DNA from: UBA6623 sp965238125
GTDB lineage: Bacteria > Acidobacteriota > Terriglobia > Bryobacterales > UBA6623
NCBI GenBank assembly: GCA_965238125.1
Contig: OZ250179.1
Location: 3,720,001 to 3,784,000, forward strand
Direction of reading: 5' to 3'
DNA: 64,000 nucleotides
Shown here one piece after another: positions 33,371 to 42,831 of this stretch. Under the pieces are notes generated by a model. It worked only from the letters and a program-made list of their open reading frames with translations. It had not been told where the DNA came from and ran no database searches. Within the stretch, counting starts at the first letter, position 1, and each line of letters begins with the position of its first letter. Position numbers and translations under genes: made by a program.

Positions 33371-34975
33371 ATGCGCGACCTGGAACGCACACCGGTACTC
33401 TCACAAGACGTCGTAGTCTTAAGTGAAAAGCAGAAGGCCTATATCCGGCGTCTTGCGGACAAGCTGCGTCCGAAAGCGCAGTTGGTGGAAAAACGCTGGG
33501 ACCGGCGGATTGAACGAATCTTCGGCGCCAAGCTCGACGCGCCTCGCCGAAGAGCATTGGCTTCGATCAATCCCGGATCGTGGGCCGAGGTCCTTGCGAA
33601 GGGGAAAATCAGTGAGTTCCTCGAGCAAGTCGAGTATCACGGCCGACGTCTGGCCAAGCTCGACATGTCGCCCGACGACGTACTGGCATCCCTCGAGGAA
33701 TACGAGGAAGCATTACTGCCCGATCTGAAGCGTTTCTATCCCAAGGATTACACCAAGTACATCGCCGCGCTCGATCACCTCTATTTTTGCGTCAAGCTCA
33801 CGCTCAACAACGCCTACTATCAGGTTCGCGATTTGGAGGCCGAAGCCTTCTACCAGATGCTGCAAGACCAGCTGGAGTCGCTGAGCGTGCAGGATCTGCT
33901 TGACCGCGTGCTCGAAACTCTAATGCGGACCTTCAAAGCCCAGGGCGGCGTGATCCTGCTGCGCGATGCCCACTCGAGGCGGCTCGAAGCCAAGGCCTGG
34001 AAAGGGATGGAGAGCGGGTTGGCGGCCTGCTTCGAGAATTCGACCGGCCGCGGGCTGGCCGGAAAGATCGTCTCCTCGGGCGAACCCGCGCTGGTCGTCA
34101 ATGCCCGGGAAGACCCGCGCATTAAGAAGCCGGAAATACGCGAGGCCTTTTGCAGCCTATGGGGTATTCCGCTCAGCATCTCGGGAAAGCGGACGGGCGT
34201 GTTGCTGTTGGGCTTCTCCAACGAATACCACTGTCTGCCACGCGAGCTGAAGCTGCTCGAAGCCGTCGGCGATCGCTGCGCGCACGCCATCGACAAGGCG
34301 CAACTGCTCGAAGAGCTACATGATCGGGAAGAGCAGATTCGCCGACTCGGCGAGCACATGCTCACCGTCGAGGAAGAAGAGCGACGCCGCATCAGCCGCG
34401 AACTGCACGACGAAGTCGGCCAATCGATGCTCGTCATTCGGCTCTACCTCGAAATGATCCAGAGCGATCTTCCCGACAGCGCCAAGCACTTGAACCCGAA
34501 GCTGGAAGACACCCGACAGCTAACCGAGCAAACCATTCGAGAAATGCGGCGGCTGATCGCCGACTTGAGTCCGAACGTTCTCGAGCAGCTCGGCCTGCCG
34601 GCCAGCATCCGGCAGATTGTCAACACCTTCAGCCGCACGTTTGCCGGCAAGGTCAGCCTGCGTATGACGCGGCTCGACAAGCTGCCGCGCAGTTCGGAAA
34701 TCATGCTGTATCGCCTTGTCCAGGAATGCTTCACCAACGTCATCAAACATTCTCAGGCGGAGAATGTCGGACTGCGCTTGAGTCGTAGGAACGGGTGCGT
34801 GAAGATGAAAATGGATGACGACGGCGTCGGGTTCGATGTCCACGAGGCGGCCCAAAAGAGAGATTCCTTCGGTCTTGCCGGTATGCGGGAACGGGTCGCC
34901 CTGCTCGGAGGAAACATCGAGATCAACTCCACGCCCGGCAAGGGTACAAAGATCGATATCGCCCTTCCCGTGTAA
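33371..34975 (+). CDS. Cytoplasmic GAF-domain histidine kinase (NarX/HisKA_3 type)
   Basis: Residues 20-165 are all helical and recall the non-haem globin-like sensor N-termini of stress-signalling proteins, though I see no diagnostic proximal His. A GAF domain covers about 170-312. The dimerisation/phosphoacceptor helix is RRRISRELHDEVGQSM with His at about 346, followed by an HATPase domain (EIMLYRLVQECFTNVIKHSQA, DDDGVGFDV, FGLAGMRERVALLGG). There is no transmembrane segment, so it senses an internal signal. The cognate regulator is the next gene, about 90 bases downstream. Confidence 0.9.
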   Translation: MRDLERTPVLSQDVVVLSEKQKAYIRRLADKLRPKAQLVEKRWDRRIERIFGAKLDAPRRRALASINPGSWAEVLAKGKISEFLEQVEYHGRRLAKLDMSPDDVLASLEEYEEALLPDLKRFYPKDYTKYIAALDHLYFCVKLTLNNAYYQVRDLEAEAFYQMLQDQLESLSVQDLLDRVLETLMRTFKAQGGVILLRDAHSRRLEAKAWKGMESGLAACFENSTGRGLAGKIVSSGEPALVVNAREDPRIKKPEIREAFCSLWGIPLSISGKRTGVLLLGFSNEYHCLPRELKLLEAVGDRCAHAIDKAQLLEELHDREEQIRRLGEHMLTVEEEERRRISRELHDEVGQSMLVIRLYLEMIQSDLPDSAKHLNPKLEDTRQLTEQTIREMRRLIADLSPNVLEQLGLPASIRQIVNTFSRTFAGKVSLRMTRLDKLPRSSEIMLYRLVQECFTNVIKHSQAENVGLRLSRRNGCVKMKMDDDGVGFDVHEAAQKRDSFGLAGMRERVALLGGNIEINSTPGKGTKIDIALPV

Positions 34976-35064
34976 CGGGAAGGGACGAGGTTTGGATTTG
35001 GACGTTTTGAGAACGGAAAAGTGGGAAGACAAAGAAAGATTGAACGAATACAGAGGACTACGTT

Positions 35065-35841
35065 ATGTCGAGAATACGAATCTTGCTGACGGATGACCAC
35101 ACCCTGTTTCGCCAGGGGATCCACACGCTGTTGTCGGAGGAAAGCGACATCGAGGTCGTCGGCGAAGCCGCCAACGGCACCGAGGCCGTGGAGCAAGTCG
35201 GTCCGCTGCGCCCCGATGTGGTGTTGATGGACATCGGCATGCCCGGCTTGTCGAGTTTCGAAGCCACGCGCCAGATCAAGAAACTTCGTCCCGAGACGAA
35301 AATTCTGTTTCTGACCATGTACGACGACGAAGATTATCTGGTCGAGTGCATGGAGGTCGGCGGCAGCGGTTACGTGCTCAAGGACAGCCCGGCGCCGCAG
35401 TTGTTGGCGGCGATTCGCGATGTCTATCGGGGCGGTAGTTACTTGAGCCCCAAGATGCTTTCGCAACTGGTCGACGATTTCCGCTCGCGCATCAAAACGA
35501 CGCATCGGCAGCCGCGCTTCGCGACACTGACGCCGCGCGAAAAGGAAATCCTGAAATTCCTCGCCGAAGGCCAGTCGGTGAAAGAGATCGCGACGCACCT
35601 GAACCTCAGCGTGAAGACCGTCGAGGCACATAAATTCAACTTGATGCGCAAGCTCGACATCCACAACAAAGCGCAACTGGTTCAGTACGCCATCCAGAAT
35701 AAAGATCATCAAGATCCCGATCGGCCCCTAGGCCGGCTTGGCATCTTCCATCCGGCGCGCCGCTCGTTCCCCCCCGGAGCGGCGCCCTCGGGTGATGTGT
35801 GTCTTGGATTTGTGCCCCGCTTCGACGGTCTGTTGCGGTAA
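35065..35841 (+). CDS. NarL/LuxR-family response regulator paired with the kinase
   Basis: The receiver domain begins SRIRILLTDDHTLFRQGIH. It carries the phosphoacceptor D56 in VVLMDIGMPGL, the Thr of FLTMYDDEDY and the Lys of VLKDSP. The LuxR helix-turn-helix is TPREKEILKFLAEGQSVKEIATHLNLSVKTVEAHKFNLMRKL. The C-terminal 45 residues (DRPLGRLGIFHPARRSFPPG...) are not part of the family and may be read-through sequence. It follows the kinase on the same strand and is its obvious partner. Confidence 0.94.
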   Translation: MSRIRILLTDDHTLFRQGIHTLLSEESDIEVVGEAANGTEAVEQVGPLRPDVVLMDIGMPGLSSFEATRQIKKLRPETKILFLTMYDDEDYLVECMEVGGSGYVLKDSPAPQLLAAIRDVYRGGSYLSPKMLSQLVDDFRSRIKTTHRQPRFATLTPREKEILKFLAEGQSVKEIATHLNLSVKTVEAHKFNLMRKLDIHNKAQLVQYAIQNKDHQDPDRPLGRLGIFHPARRSFPPGAAPSGDVCLGFVPRFDGLLR

Positions 35842-35859
35842 CCGTTTACGAGTTGAGTG

Positions 35860-36522
35860 ATGTCGAAAGCAAGGATCCTGGCCTCCATTCTCGACATCGG
35901 CGTGGTGCCGATCGTGCGGGCCGACTCGGCCGAGCAGGCACTCGAAGCCGCTAAGGCGGTCTGCCGCGGTGGCGTCCGGGCGCTCGAAGTCACCATGACT
36001 GTTCCGGGCGCGATTCGCGTGCTCGAAAAGGTCGCCGATGAATACGGCGATGAGATCGTACTCGGGGCCGGAACGGTGCTCGACCCGGAAACCGCCCGCT
36101 CCTGTATGTTGGCCGGCGCCCGGTTTTTTGTCAGTCCCTCGTTGAGCGTCCCCACCATCGAAATCTGCAGCCGCTATTCGAAAGTCTCGATGCCTGGAGC
36201 GTTGACGCCGACCGAAGTCCATCGGGCTTGGGACGCCGGTGCCGATCTAGTGAAGATTTTCCCTGTCGGCAACGTCGGCGGACCGAGCTATTTGCGAGCT
36301 CTCAAGGCCCCTTTGCCGCAGGTCTTGATGGTTCCCACCGGCGGCGTCGGAATCGATAATGTTGCGGAGTTTTTCGCCGCCGGGGCGAGCGCCGTCGCCG
36401 TCGGCGCCGACATCGTCTCCAGACAAGCGCTCCAAGCCGGTGATTATGCTGGCATTGCAACCAAGGCGCGGCAGTTTCTCGACGCCGTCGTGAGAGCCAG
36501 GGAAGGATTGGCGGCCGACTGA
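35860..36522 (+). CDS. 2-keto-3-deoxy-6-phosphogluconate aldolase family protein
   Basis: KDPG/KHG aldolases cleave 2-keto-3-deoxy-6-phosphogluconate through a Schiff-base lysine. Here it is in DLVKIFPVGNVGGPSYL, the conserved LVK(I/F)FP motif, and the catalytic Glu is in ALEVTMTVPGAI. GAGTVLDPETARSCMLAGARFFVSPSL and VPTGGVGIDNVAEFFAAGASAVAVG complete the family pattern. The length of 220 residues is normal. A GTG three bases upstream could also start the gene. The enzyme could act in Entner-Doudoroff or uronate breakdown. No edd or kdgK homologue is nearby, though a GH88 gene lies elsewhere in the window. Confidence 0.9.
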   Translation: MSKARILASILDIGVVPIVRADSAEQALEAAKAVCRGGVRALEVTMTVPGAIRVLEKVADEYGDEIVLGAGTVLDPETARSCMLAGARFFVSPSLSVPTIEICSRYSKVSMPGALTPTEVHRAWDAGADLVKIFPVGNVGGPSYLRALKAPLPQVLMVPTGGVGIDNVAEFFAAGASAVAVGADIVSRQALQAGDYAGIATKARQFLDAVVRAREGLAAD

Positions 36523-36645
36523 TCCCGGTCCCGCGGCGCCGGAACGCGTCGCCCCGGCGTCGGCGCAGCTCCCCGAGGACGCGGAAACTCAGCCGGGCCG
36601 GCAAACGTTCGGCCCGACCAGCCGCGCAGCCTTCGACGTTCCACC

Positions 36646-37668
36646 TTGTCGATTCTGGACCAGATTCCAACGAACGCGTCGGTCGTCGTCATTCGTCTGC
36701 GATCGTTGGGGGACACCGTACTCACCACCCCGGCCCTGCGGCTGTTGAAAAGTTCTCGTCCTGATCTATCCATTACGGCCGTCGTCGAGCGTTCCTTCGT
36801 TCCCCTGCTCGAAGGCAACTCGGACCTGGCCGACCTGATCCCCGTCGACCGCGGCGGGCGAGCCAAGCTGCGCGCCGCGGCCGCGATCCGTCGCCGCAAA
36901 CCGGCCCTGTGTCTGAACCTGCACGGCGGATCGACCAGCGCCTGGATGACCGCTCTGTCGGGGGCCCGCTTCAAGGCCGGTTTCGCGCATTTCAGCCCCG
37001 CTGTTCCCTACAACGTCCGAATCCCCCGCGCTCAGGAAATCTTGGGCCGCGGCACGGATGACCCGGTTCATACCGCCGAGCATCACGCTTCCGCGATGTT
37101 CTTTCTCGGGGTCCCGAAAGCGCCGGTCCCGCGAGCCGTGCTGTCCGCTTCGCCGGAAACGCCCGGCAAGCCCGAGCCCTACGCCGTCGTGCATGTCGGA
37201 GCGGCGTACGCCACGAAACAATGGCCGGTCGAGCGTTTTCGCCGACTTGCACTCTTTCTCAGAGACAATCGCGGCATCGAACCCGTTATCGTGGCCGGTC
37301 CGGGGCAGGGCGAACTGCTCGGCGGCTTCACCGGGTTCGACCGCCGAGACGGTTTGACGCTCGCTCAGTTGAAGAGCCTGCTTGCGGGCGCGGCCTTGTT
37401 CGTGGGCAACGATTCAGGTCCGGCGCACATGGCGGCGGCCTTCGGCATCCCCTCGGCGGTCATCTTCGGTTCCTCGAGTTCCTCGGTCTGGCGACCCTGG
37501 CGAACCGAGCATGAAGTGATCGAAACCGACTGGGATTGCAAGCCCTGTCCGGGCGATCGCTGTTACGAATTCGATGAGCCGCGCTGTATCCTGTCGGTAG
37601 AGGTTGGGAGCGTCGAGGCGGCGATCGGCCGCCTGCTTCCGGCGGTTGCGTCGAACCCAAGGCGTTGA
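36646..37668 (+). CDS. Glycosyltransferase family 9 (heptosyltransferase-like)
   Basis: GT9 enzymes transfer heptose to the lipopolysaccharide core. The protein has VVVIRLRSLGDTVLTTPALRLLK at the N-terminus, CLNLHGGSTSAWMTALSGARFKAGF, VHVGAAYATKQWPVERFRRLA and the nucleotide-sugar site LFVGNDSGPAHMAAAFGIPSAVIFG. A Cys-rich tail (CKPCPGDRCYEFDEPRCI) is also common in this family. The only usable start in frame is the TTG at 36646, without a clear ribosome-binding site, so the true start is uncertain. The next gene is an MsbA-like exporter, consistent with an envelope-lipid role. Confidence 0.9.
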   Translation: MSILDQIPTNASVVVIRLRSLGDTVLTTPALRLLKSSRPDLSITAVVERSFVPLLEGNSDLADLIPVDRGGRAKLRAAAAIRRRKPALCLNLHGGSTSAWMTALSGARFKAGFAHFSPAVPYNVRIPRAQEILGRGTDDPVHTAEHHASAMFFLGVPKAPVPRAVLSASPETPGKPEPYAVVHVGAAYATKQWPVERFRRLALFLRDNRGIEPVIVAGPGQGELLGGFTGFDRRDGLTLAQLKSLLAGAALFVGNDSGPAHMAAAFGIPSAVIFGSSSSSVWRPWRTEHEVIETDWDCKPCPGDRCYEFDEPRCILSVEVGSVEAAIGRLLPAVASNPRR

Positions 37669-37696
37669 CAATCCGCGATAATCCCTTGTTAACCGG

Positions 37697-39532
37697 ATGA
37701 AAGAACTGCTCCACTTGGTTGGCTATGTCCGGCCCTACGCCAAGCGGCTCATCTTGTCGGTGGGCCTCATGGCGACGGTCGGCCTTTGCCACGGGTTGGT
37801 GGCGCTGCTGATCGGGCCGGTCTTCGACCGCGTGCTGAATCCCCAGTCGGCCGACGCTCCGGTACTGCTCTACCGCGTCCCGGTTGTTGATTGGGCGGTC
37901 TACCTCGACGATTTAGTCCCCTCGGCGATCCACAATGTTTGGACCATGGTCGCCATCGGCATCGTGGGTGTTTTTCTCGTCAAGGGACTATGCGACTTTT
38001 TCGGCAACTACATGGTCAACTACGTCGGGTTGGCGGGCGTGCGCGACCTGCGCGGCGACGTCTACGGAGTCGTGCTCAATCAGTCACCGGCGTTTTTTCA
38101 ACAGCGCCATACCGGCAAGCTGATCTCCTCGCTGGTCGCGGACATTGAAAAGATTCAAGTGGCGTTGTCGCACATCCTCGCCGACCTGCTGCGACAGACG
38201 TTCATCGCGGCCGCGCTGCTGTGGGTGCTGATGCAAACCGACTGGGCGCTGGCGGCGGTCAGTTTGACGGTTTTGCCTTTCGTGTTGCTGCCGACCTGGC
38301 GGATCGGCCGCCGCATTCGCACGACCACCCGCCGAGCCCAGGACGACTTGGCGGATATGACCCAGATTCTGCAGGAAACGCTGGCCGGCAACCGCGTCGT
38401 CAAGGCGTTTTCGATGGAAGATTTCGAGGTCGGCCGATTTCGCGAAACCGCCGAGCGGCTGTTTCGCGGCAATCTGCGCTATGTGCGCCAGCAGGCCGCG
38501 GCCTCGCCGTTGATCGAGTTGTTCGGGGCGCTGACGATTGTCGGGCTGCTGACCTACGCGCGCAATCAAATCAAGGCCGATGAGATGACGCAGGGCGAAT
38601 TTACGACCTTCGTCGTCGCCTTGCTGATGCTCTACCAGCCGATCAAGCGGCTCAACGGCATTTACAACATTTTTCAGCAGGCGCTCGGGGCGGGCCGGCG
38701 TGTGTTGGAATACGTCGCGCATCCGCACGATGTAGCCGAGCGCGACGACGCGGTCGTGTTGACGCCCTTTGCGCGCTCGATCGAATTCGAGAATGTCGGT
38801 TTCGCCTATCCCGGCGCCGAAACATTGGGCGGAGCGGGCGAGGCCGCACTGAGCGGCGTCACGCTCACAGTCAACGCCGGCGAGATCGTCGCCATCGTGG
38901 GGCCGAGTGGAGCCGGGAAGACGACGCTGCTCAATCTGCTGCCGCGCTTTTTCGACCCGACGGAAGGCGAGATTCGAGTCGACGGGAGGAATATCGCCGA
39001 GGCCACCCTCAAGTCACTGCGCGAGCAGACCGCCCTGGTAACGCAGGAAATTTTCCTGTTCGACGACACGGTCATGAATAATATCGCCTACGGCCGTCCC
39101 GACGTGCCGATCGAGACGGTCGAAAGGGCCGCGCGCGCGGCTTTGGCGCACGGTTTTATCGAGCAGATGCCCGAGGGCTACCAGACGCGTCTCGGCGAGC
39201 GCGGACAGCGGCTCAGCGGCGGACAACGGCAGCGGATTTCAATCGCGCGAGCGCTGCTCAAGAATGCGCCGATTTTGATGCTTGACGAGGCGACGTCGCA
39301 TCTTGACAGCGAGGCGGAAATGCTCGTTCAGCGGGCGCTGTCAAACCTAATGGACGGGCGCACGGTCATTGTCAGCGCCCATCGGCTGTCGACGATCCGC
39401 AGCGCCGACAAGATCGTGGTCATGGAAGCCGGACGGATTGTCGATGTGGGAACCCATGAGAGCTTGCTGGGGTCGAGCGTGCTCTACCGGAAGCTCTTTG
39501 ATCTGCAATCGGTCGAGAGTCGGTTGCCGTAG
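37697..39532 (+). CDS. MsbA-like ABC exporter (fused TMD-NBD)
   Basis: The 611-residue half-transporter has six membrane helices in residues 1-320 and a nucleotide-binding domain after about 360. The Walker A motif is GPSGAGKTT, the Q-loop is TALVTQEIFLFDD, the signature is LSGGQRQR and Walker B is ILMLDEATSHLDS, with the switch His in VSAHRLSTI. These are the traits of type IV exporters such as MsbA, which flips lipid A core. Its position after a heptosyltransferase-like gene supports a lipid-export role, but substrate cannot be read directly. Confidence 0.9.
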   Translation: MKELLHLVGYVRPYAKRLILSVGLMATVGLCHGLVALLIGPVFDRVLNPQSADAPVLLYRVPVVDWAVYLDDLVPSAIHNVWTMVAIGIVGVFLVKGLCDFFGNYMVNYVGLAGVRDLRGDVYGVVLNQSPAFFQQRHTGKLISSLVADIEKIQVALSHILADLLRQTFIAAALLWVLMQTDWALAAVSLTVLPFVLLPTWRIGRRIRTTTRRAQDDLADMTQILQETLAGNRVVKAFSMEDFEVGRFRETAERLFRGNLRYVRQQAAASPLIELFGALTIVGLLTYARNQIKADEMTQGEFTTFVVALLMLYQPIKRLNGIYNIFQQALGAGRRVLEYVAHPHDVAERDDAVVLTPFARSIEFENVGFAYPGAETLGGAGEAALSGVTLTVNAGEIVAIVGPSGAGKTTLLNLLPRFFDPTEGEIRVDGRNIAEATLKSLREQTALVTQEIFLFDDTVMNNIAYGRPDVPIETVERAARAALAHGFIEQMPEGYQTRLGERGQRLSGGQRQRISIARALLKNAPILMLDEATSHLDSEAEMLVQRALSNLMDGRTVIVSAHRLSTIRSADKIVVMEAGRIVDVGTHESLLGSSVLYRKLFDLQSVESRLP

Positions 39533-39578
39533 AGGAAGGCCGAACGCTCAAGCGGTTCCGAACGGCCAGGCCCGCTCG

Positions 39579-39605
39579 CGACCCCTCACTTGCGTTCGGG
39601 GCTCT
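39579..39605 (+). repeat. Intergenic repeat CTTGCGTTCGGGGCTC, copy 2
   Basis: ACCCCTCACTTGCGTTCGGG followed by GCTCT, in front of yicC. It shares the core CTTGCG(C/T)TCGGGGCTC with copies at 18718, 43649 (inverted) and 59097. Confidence 0.75.
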
Positions 39606-39625
39606 GCTTCCACAGTGCAAATCAT

Positions 39626-40525
39626 ATGCCGTTTAGCATGACCGGTTATGCTCGCTCCGCCCATGACGACGGAGAGTTGTCGCTGGCCGTTACCCTGCGC
39701 AGCGTCAACCACCGCTTTCTCGACTTGCAGGTACGGATTCCGCCCCAAATTGAACCGTTCGAGGTGCTGATCCGCCGGCGCGTCAAACAGCGCCTCAAGC
39801 GCGGCCAACTGCAGCTCAGCGTGTCGCTCGGCTGGAAGCAGGATAACACGGCCTTCACTCTGAATCGGCCGCTGCTTGACGCCTACGTCGAGGCCCATCG
39901 GGAACTGGCCGAGAAACACGGACTTCCCCAGCCCCCCGACCTCAGCGCAATTCTGCGCGTGCCCGGCGCGCTGACCTTCGACAACGGCGATTTAGACGAC
40001 GAGCGTCGCGCGAAACTCGAAGCCGCCCTGACCCAAACCCTCGACCAAGCGCTCGCCGAACTCGAGCGCGGCCGGGAGGTTGAGGCCGCCGGCATCGTCG
40101 AAGAAATGCAGCGTCGCGCCGCCGCTATGGAAGCGGATTTGGAAACGCTGCGGGATTCGCTCAAAGACGTCATCCCGAATTTCCAACAGCGCCTCGAAGC
40201 CCGCCTGACCGACCTTTTTGAAAAACTTGAACCCGATTCCCAAAGGCTGATGCAGGAAGCCGCCTTGCTCGCCGAGCGAGCCGACATCAGCGAGGAAGTG
40301 CAGCGGCTCGGCGCCCACGTCGCGCGACTTCTGGAGTTGCTCCAGGACGAGTCCGAGCTCGGCAAGAAGATCGATTTCCTCGCGCAAGAGATGAATCGCG
40401 AGGCCAATACGATTCTTTCGAAGACGAATCCGCTAGGCGCCGCCTCGCTCGACGTGACCCAAATCGGGCTGCGACTCAAGGGCGAAATCGAAAAGATTCG
40501 CGAGCAAGCGCAAAATCTGGAATAA
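39626..40525 (+). CDS. yicC: YicC-family endoribonuclease-like protein
   Basis: The protein of about 299 residues has the family start FSMTGYARS, then LRSVNHRFLDLQVRIP and the central coiled region. The C-terminus has the DFLAQEMNREANTILSKT block, which is the conserved YicC signature. YicC is linked to RNA processing and stationary-phase survival in other bacteria. It precedes gmk, rpoZ and coaBC, a common conserved neighbourhood. I choose the ATG at 39626 since the upstream part of the frame is the intergenic repeat. Confidence 0.93.
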   Translation: MPFSMTGYARSAHDDGELSLAVTLRSVNHRFLDLQVRIPPQIEPFEVLIRRRVKQRLKRGQLQLSVSLGWKQDNTAFTLNRPLLDAYVEAHRELAEKHGLPQPPDLSAILRVPGALTFDNGDLDDERRAKLEAALTQTLDQALAELERGREVEAAGIVEEMQRRAAAMEADLETLRDSLKDVIPNFQQRLEARLTDLFEKLEPDSQRLMQEAALLAERADISEEVQRLGAHVARLLELLQDESELGKKIDFLAQEMNREANTILSKTNPLGAASLDVTQIGLRLKGEIEKIREQAQNLE

Positions 40526-40545
40526 TTCGGACTCGACCTGATCCC

Positions 40546-41169
40546 ATGTGCCTTGTCTTCATCATCTCCGCCCCCTCCGGCTCGGGAAAATCAACCCTCG
40601 TCAAACGGCTGATGGAAGAGGACGACAATCTTGCCTTCTCGACTTCGGTTACGACGCGGGCCCCCCGCAAGGGCGATGTCGAAGGCGAGAGCTACGAATT
40701 CATCACCCGCGAGGAATTCATCGAGCGGCGCGACCGCGGCGAGCTTCTCGAGTGGGCCGAGGTTTTCGGCAATTTTTACGGCACGTCGCGGAACGTTCTA
40801 GCTCGCGCCAAAGAGCAGGGACGCGACCTGATTCTGGACATCGACGTCCAGGGTGCGGCACAATTAAACGAGAAACTTCCCGAGGCGGTCACGATTTTCA
40901 TTCTTCCTCCCTCGCGAGAGGAACTGGCGACTCGGCTGCGAAACCGCTCTTCCGATTCCGACGAGGTGAGGGAACGCCGTTTGCGCGCCGCGGGCCGCGA
41001 AGTTTTGAACTACGAGCAGTACGACTTTATCTTGATCAACGACGAGGTTGACAGGTCGTTCGAGCAACTCAGGGGAATCTTGCTGGCCGAACGTTGCCGC
41101 AACCATCGGGCGCGGCCCCGCATCCAGGCGATTCTCGAAAGCTTCCGAGACGGAGACGATAACCCATGA
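40546..41169 (+). CDS. gmk: Guanylate kinase
   Basis: Gmk phosphorylates GMP with ATP. The P-loop is SAPSGSGKSTLVKRL, followed by FSTSVTTRAPRKGDVEGESYEFIT with the GMP-binding residues, then EWAEVFGNFYGTSRNVLARA and LDIDVQGAAQLNEKLP. The 207-residue length is normal. The stop overlaps the rpoZ start as ATGA. Confidence 0.97.
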   Translation: MCLVFIISAPSGSGKSTLVKRLMEEDDNLAFSTSVTTRAPRKGDVEGESYEFITREEFIERRDRGELLEWAEVFGNFYGTSRNVLARAKEQGRDLILDIDVQGAAQLNEKLPEAVTIFILPPSREELATRLRNRSSDSDEVRERRLRAAGREVLNYEQYDFILINDEVDRSFEQLRGILLAERCRNHRARPRIQAILESFRDGDDNP

Positions 41170-41462
41170 GCAAGAAGGCCCAAGCGGCGAAAACCGAGGA
41201 AAGCCCGGCAAACGAGTCAACGGCAAAGCCGCCCGATCAGCCGTGGTTCATCCCCAACGACGAGGAGCAGAGCGTTTATCGGTTTATCATCGCCGCCTCC
41301 CGCCGTGCGCGGCAGCTGCAAGCCGGTGCGCGGCCGGTGATCGCGACGACTTTCCGCAAGCCGACCAAGATCGGCATGGAGGAAATTCGCAGCGCCGAAG
41401 TGGCGGTGGAGATCATTGCCGAAGACGACGACGCCGAAACCGAAGAGGAACCGATCATTTAG
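41166..41462 (+). CDS. rpoZ: RNA polymerase omega subunit
   Basis: The omega core is recognisable in SVYRFIIAASRRARQLQAGARPV followed by ATTFRKPTKIGMEEIRSAEVAVEI, matching family segments that fold around the beta' C-terminus. An N-terminal Ala/Glu/Lys-rich extension and an acidic C-terminal tail (AEDDDAETEEEP) are lineage additions. The operon position directly after gmk, with a four-base overlap, confirms the call despite low complexity. Confidence 0.9.
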   Translation: MSKKAQAAKTEESPANESTAKPPDQPWFIPNDEEQSVYRFIIAASRRARQLQAGARPVIATTFRKPTKIGMEEIRSAEVAVEIIAEDDDAETEEEPII

Positions 41463-41538
41463 CGGGCTTCGAGAGATTGCTTGATTTCTCATCGTTCGGC
41501 GTAGCCCATCCCGGCCGCGCCGGGCCGTAAATCCGACC

Positions 41539-42786
41539 ATGGCCTCCTCCGCTTCCCAGCGTCCGAAAGTCGTCCTCGGCGTCAGCGGCGGCATCGCGGC
41601 GTATAAGGCCGCCGAATTGGTTCGCCTCCTTGCCGAACGCGACTACCGGGTCCAAGTTGTGATGACCCGCTCGGCGCGCGAATTCATCCGTCCGCTCACG
41701 TTCGCCGCTCTTACCGGAGAGAAGGTCATCACCGACCTGTTTCCCGAAGCCGGCAAGGAAGCCGATCTCGATAACGCGATTGAACATATCGCGGTTGCCC
41801 AACAAGCCGATCTGCTGCTCGTCGCCCCCGCGACCGCCGATATCCTCGCCAAGTTCGCGACGGGCATCGCCGACGATTTCCTCACTACGATGCAGTTGGC
41901 CTACAGCGGCCCGCTCGTTGTCGCCCCGGCGATGAATACGAACATGTGGGATCACCCCGCCACGCGGCAAAACATGGAAACTCTTCGCGGCCGCGGCGTG
42001 ATTGTGGTCGAACCCGAAGCTGGCGAGCTCGCCTGCGGCATGGTCGGCCCCGGGCGCTTGGCGGACATCGAGAAGATCGCTCGCGCCGCCGACGAAGCCC
42101 TCGGTCGTAGCGGCGATCTGGCCGGCGAAACCGTACTCATTACCGCCGGCCCCACACAGGAACCCGTCGATCCGGTGCGCTACCTTTCCAACCGTTCGAG
42201 CGGACGCATGGGCTTTGCCCTCGCCGCCGAGGCCGCCGCCCGCGGAGCGCGCGTCATCATTGTCTCGGGGCCGGTGACGATCGACCCGCCCGCCGGGTGC
42301 GAGGTGGAGCGCGTGACGACGACCGACGAGATGTACCAAGCCGTTCTCGAAAGGTTATCGGAAGCCTCGATCGTCGTCATGGCCGCCGCTGTCGCCGACT
42401 ATCGGCCCGCTGTCGCCCATGAGTCGAAGATCAAGAAAGACTCGGGCGCGCGCACGCTCGACCTCGAGCTTACCGTGGACATCCTAGCCGAAATCGGGCG
42501 ACTCAAGGGCGACCGTGTGTTGGTCGGGTTCGCGGCCGAGACGGAAGATCTGGTCGAAAACGCCCAAGCGAAACTGCGCCGGAAGAATTGCGATTTCATC
42601 GTGGCCAATCCGGTCGGCGCGGCAGCGGAAGGCGCGGGTATCGACTCGGAAGAAAATCAAGGGGTTCTTCTTTCGGTCGCCGGTGAACGGGTCGAATTCC
42701 CCCGCGGATCGAAGACCGCGATGGCCTCGAGAGTTTTCGACGAATTGTTGCGGTTGCGTCCCACTAGGGCGGCCGCCGGCGATTAG
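41539..42786 (+). CDS. coaBC: Bifunctional phosphopantothenoylcysteine decarboxylase/synthase
   Basis: The N-terminal CoaC half (residues 1-185) has GVSGGIAAYKAAELVRLL, the catalytic His in NAIEHIAVAQQADLLLVAPATAD, the substrate motif PAMNTNMWDHPATRQN and the active Cys in GELACGMVGPGRL. The CoaB half begins near residue 190 with VLITAGPTQEPVDPVRYLSNRSSGRMGFALAAEA, the dimerisation and CTP-binding region. The protein performs two steps in coenzyme A synthesis. Length 415 residues. Confidence 0.96.
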   Translation: MASSASQRPKVVLGVSGGIAAYKAAELVRLLAERDYRVQVVMTRSAREFIRPLTFAALTGEKVITDLFPEAGKEADLDNAIEHIAVAQQADLLLVAPATADILAKFATGIADDFLTTMQLAYSGPLVVAPAMNTNMWDHPATRQNMETLRGRGVIVVEPEAGELACGMVGPGRLADIEKIARAADEALGRSGDLAGETVLITAGPTQEPVDPVRYLSNRSSGRMGFALAAEAAARGARVIIVSGPVTIDPPAGCEVERVTTTDEMYQAVLERLSEASIVVMAAAVADYRPAVAHESKIKKDSGARTLDLELTVDILAEIGRLKGDRVLVGFAAETEDLVENAQAKLRRKNCDFIVANPVGAAAEGAGIDSEENQGVLLSVAGERVEFPRGSKTAMASRVFDELLRLRPTRAAAGD

Positions 42787-42831
42787 GCAAACGAACAGGC
42801 AAGAAACCCCAAGCAATCGGGAGGAACGACA

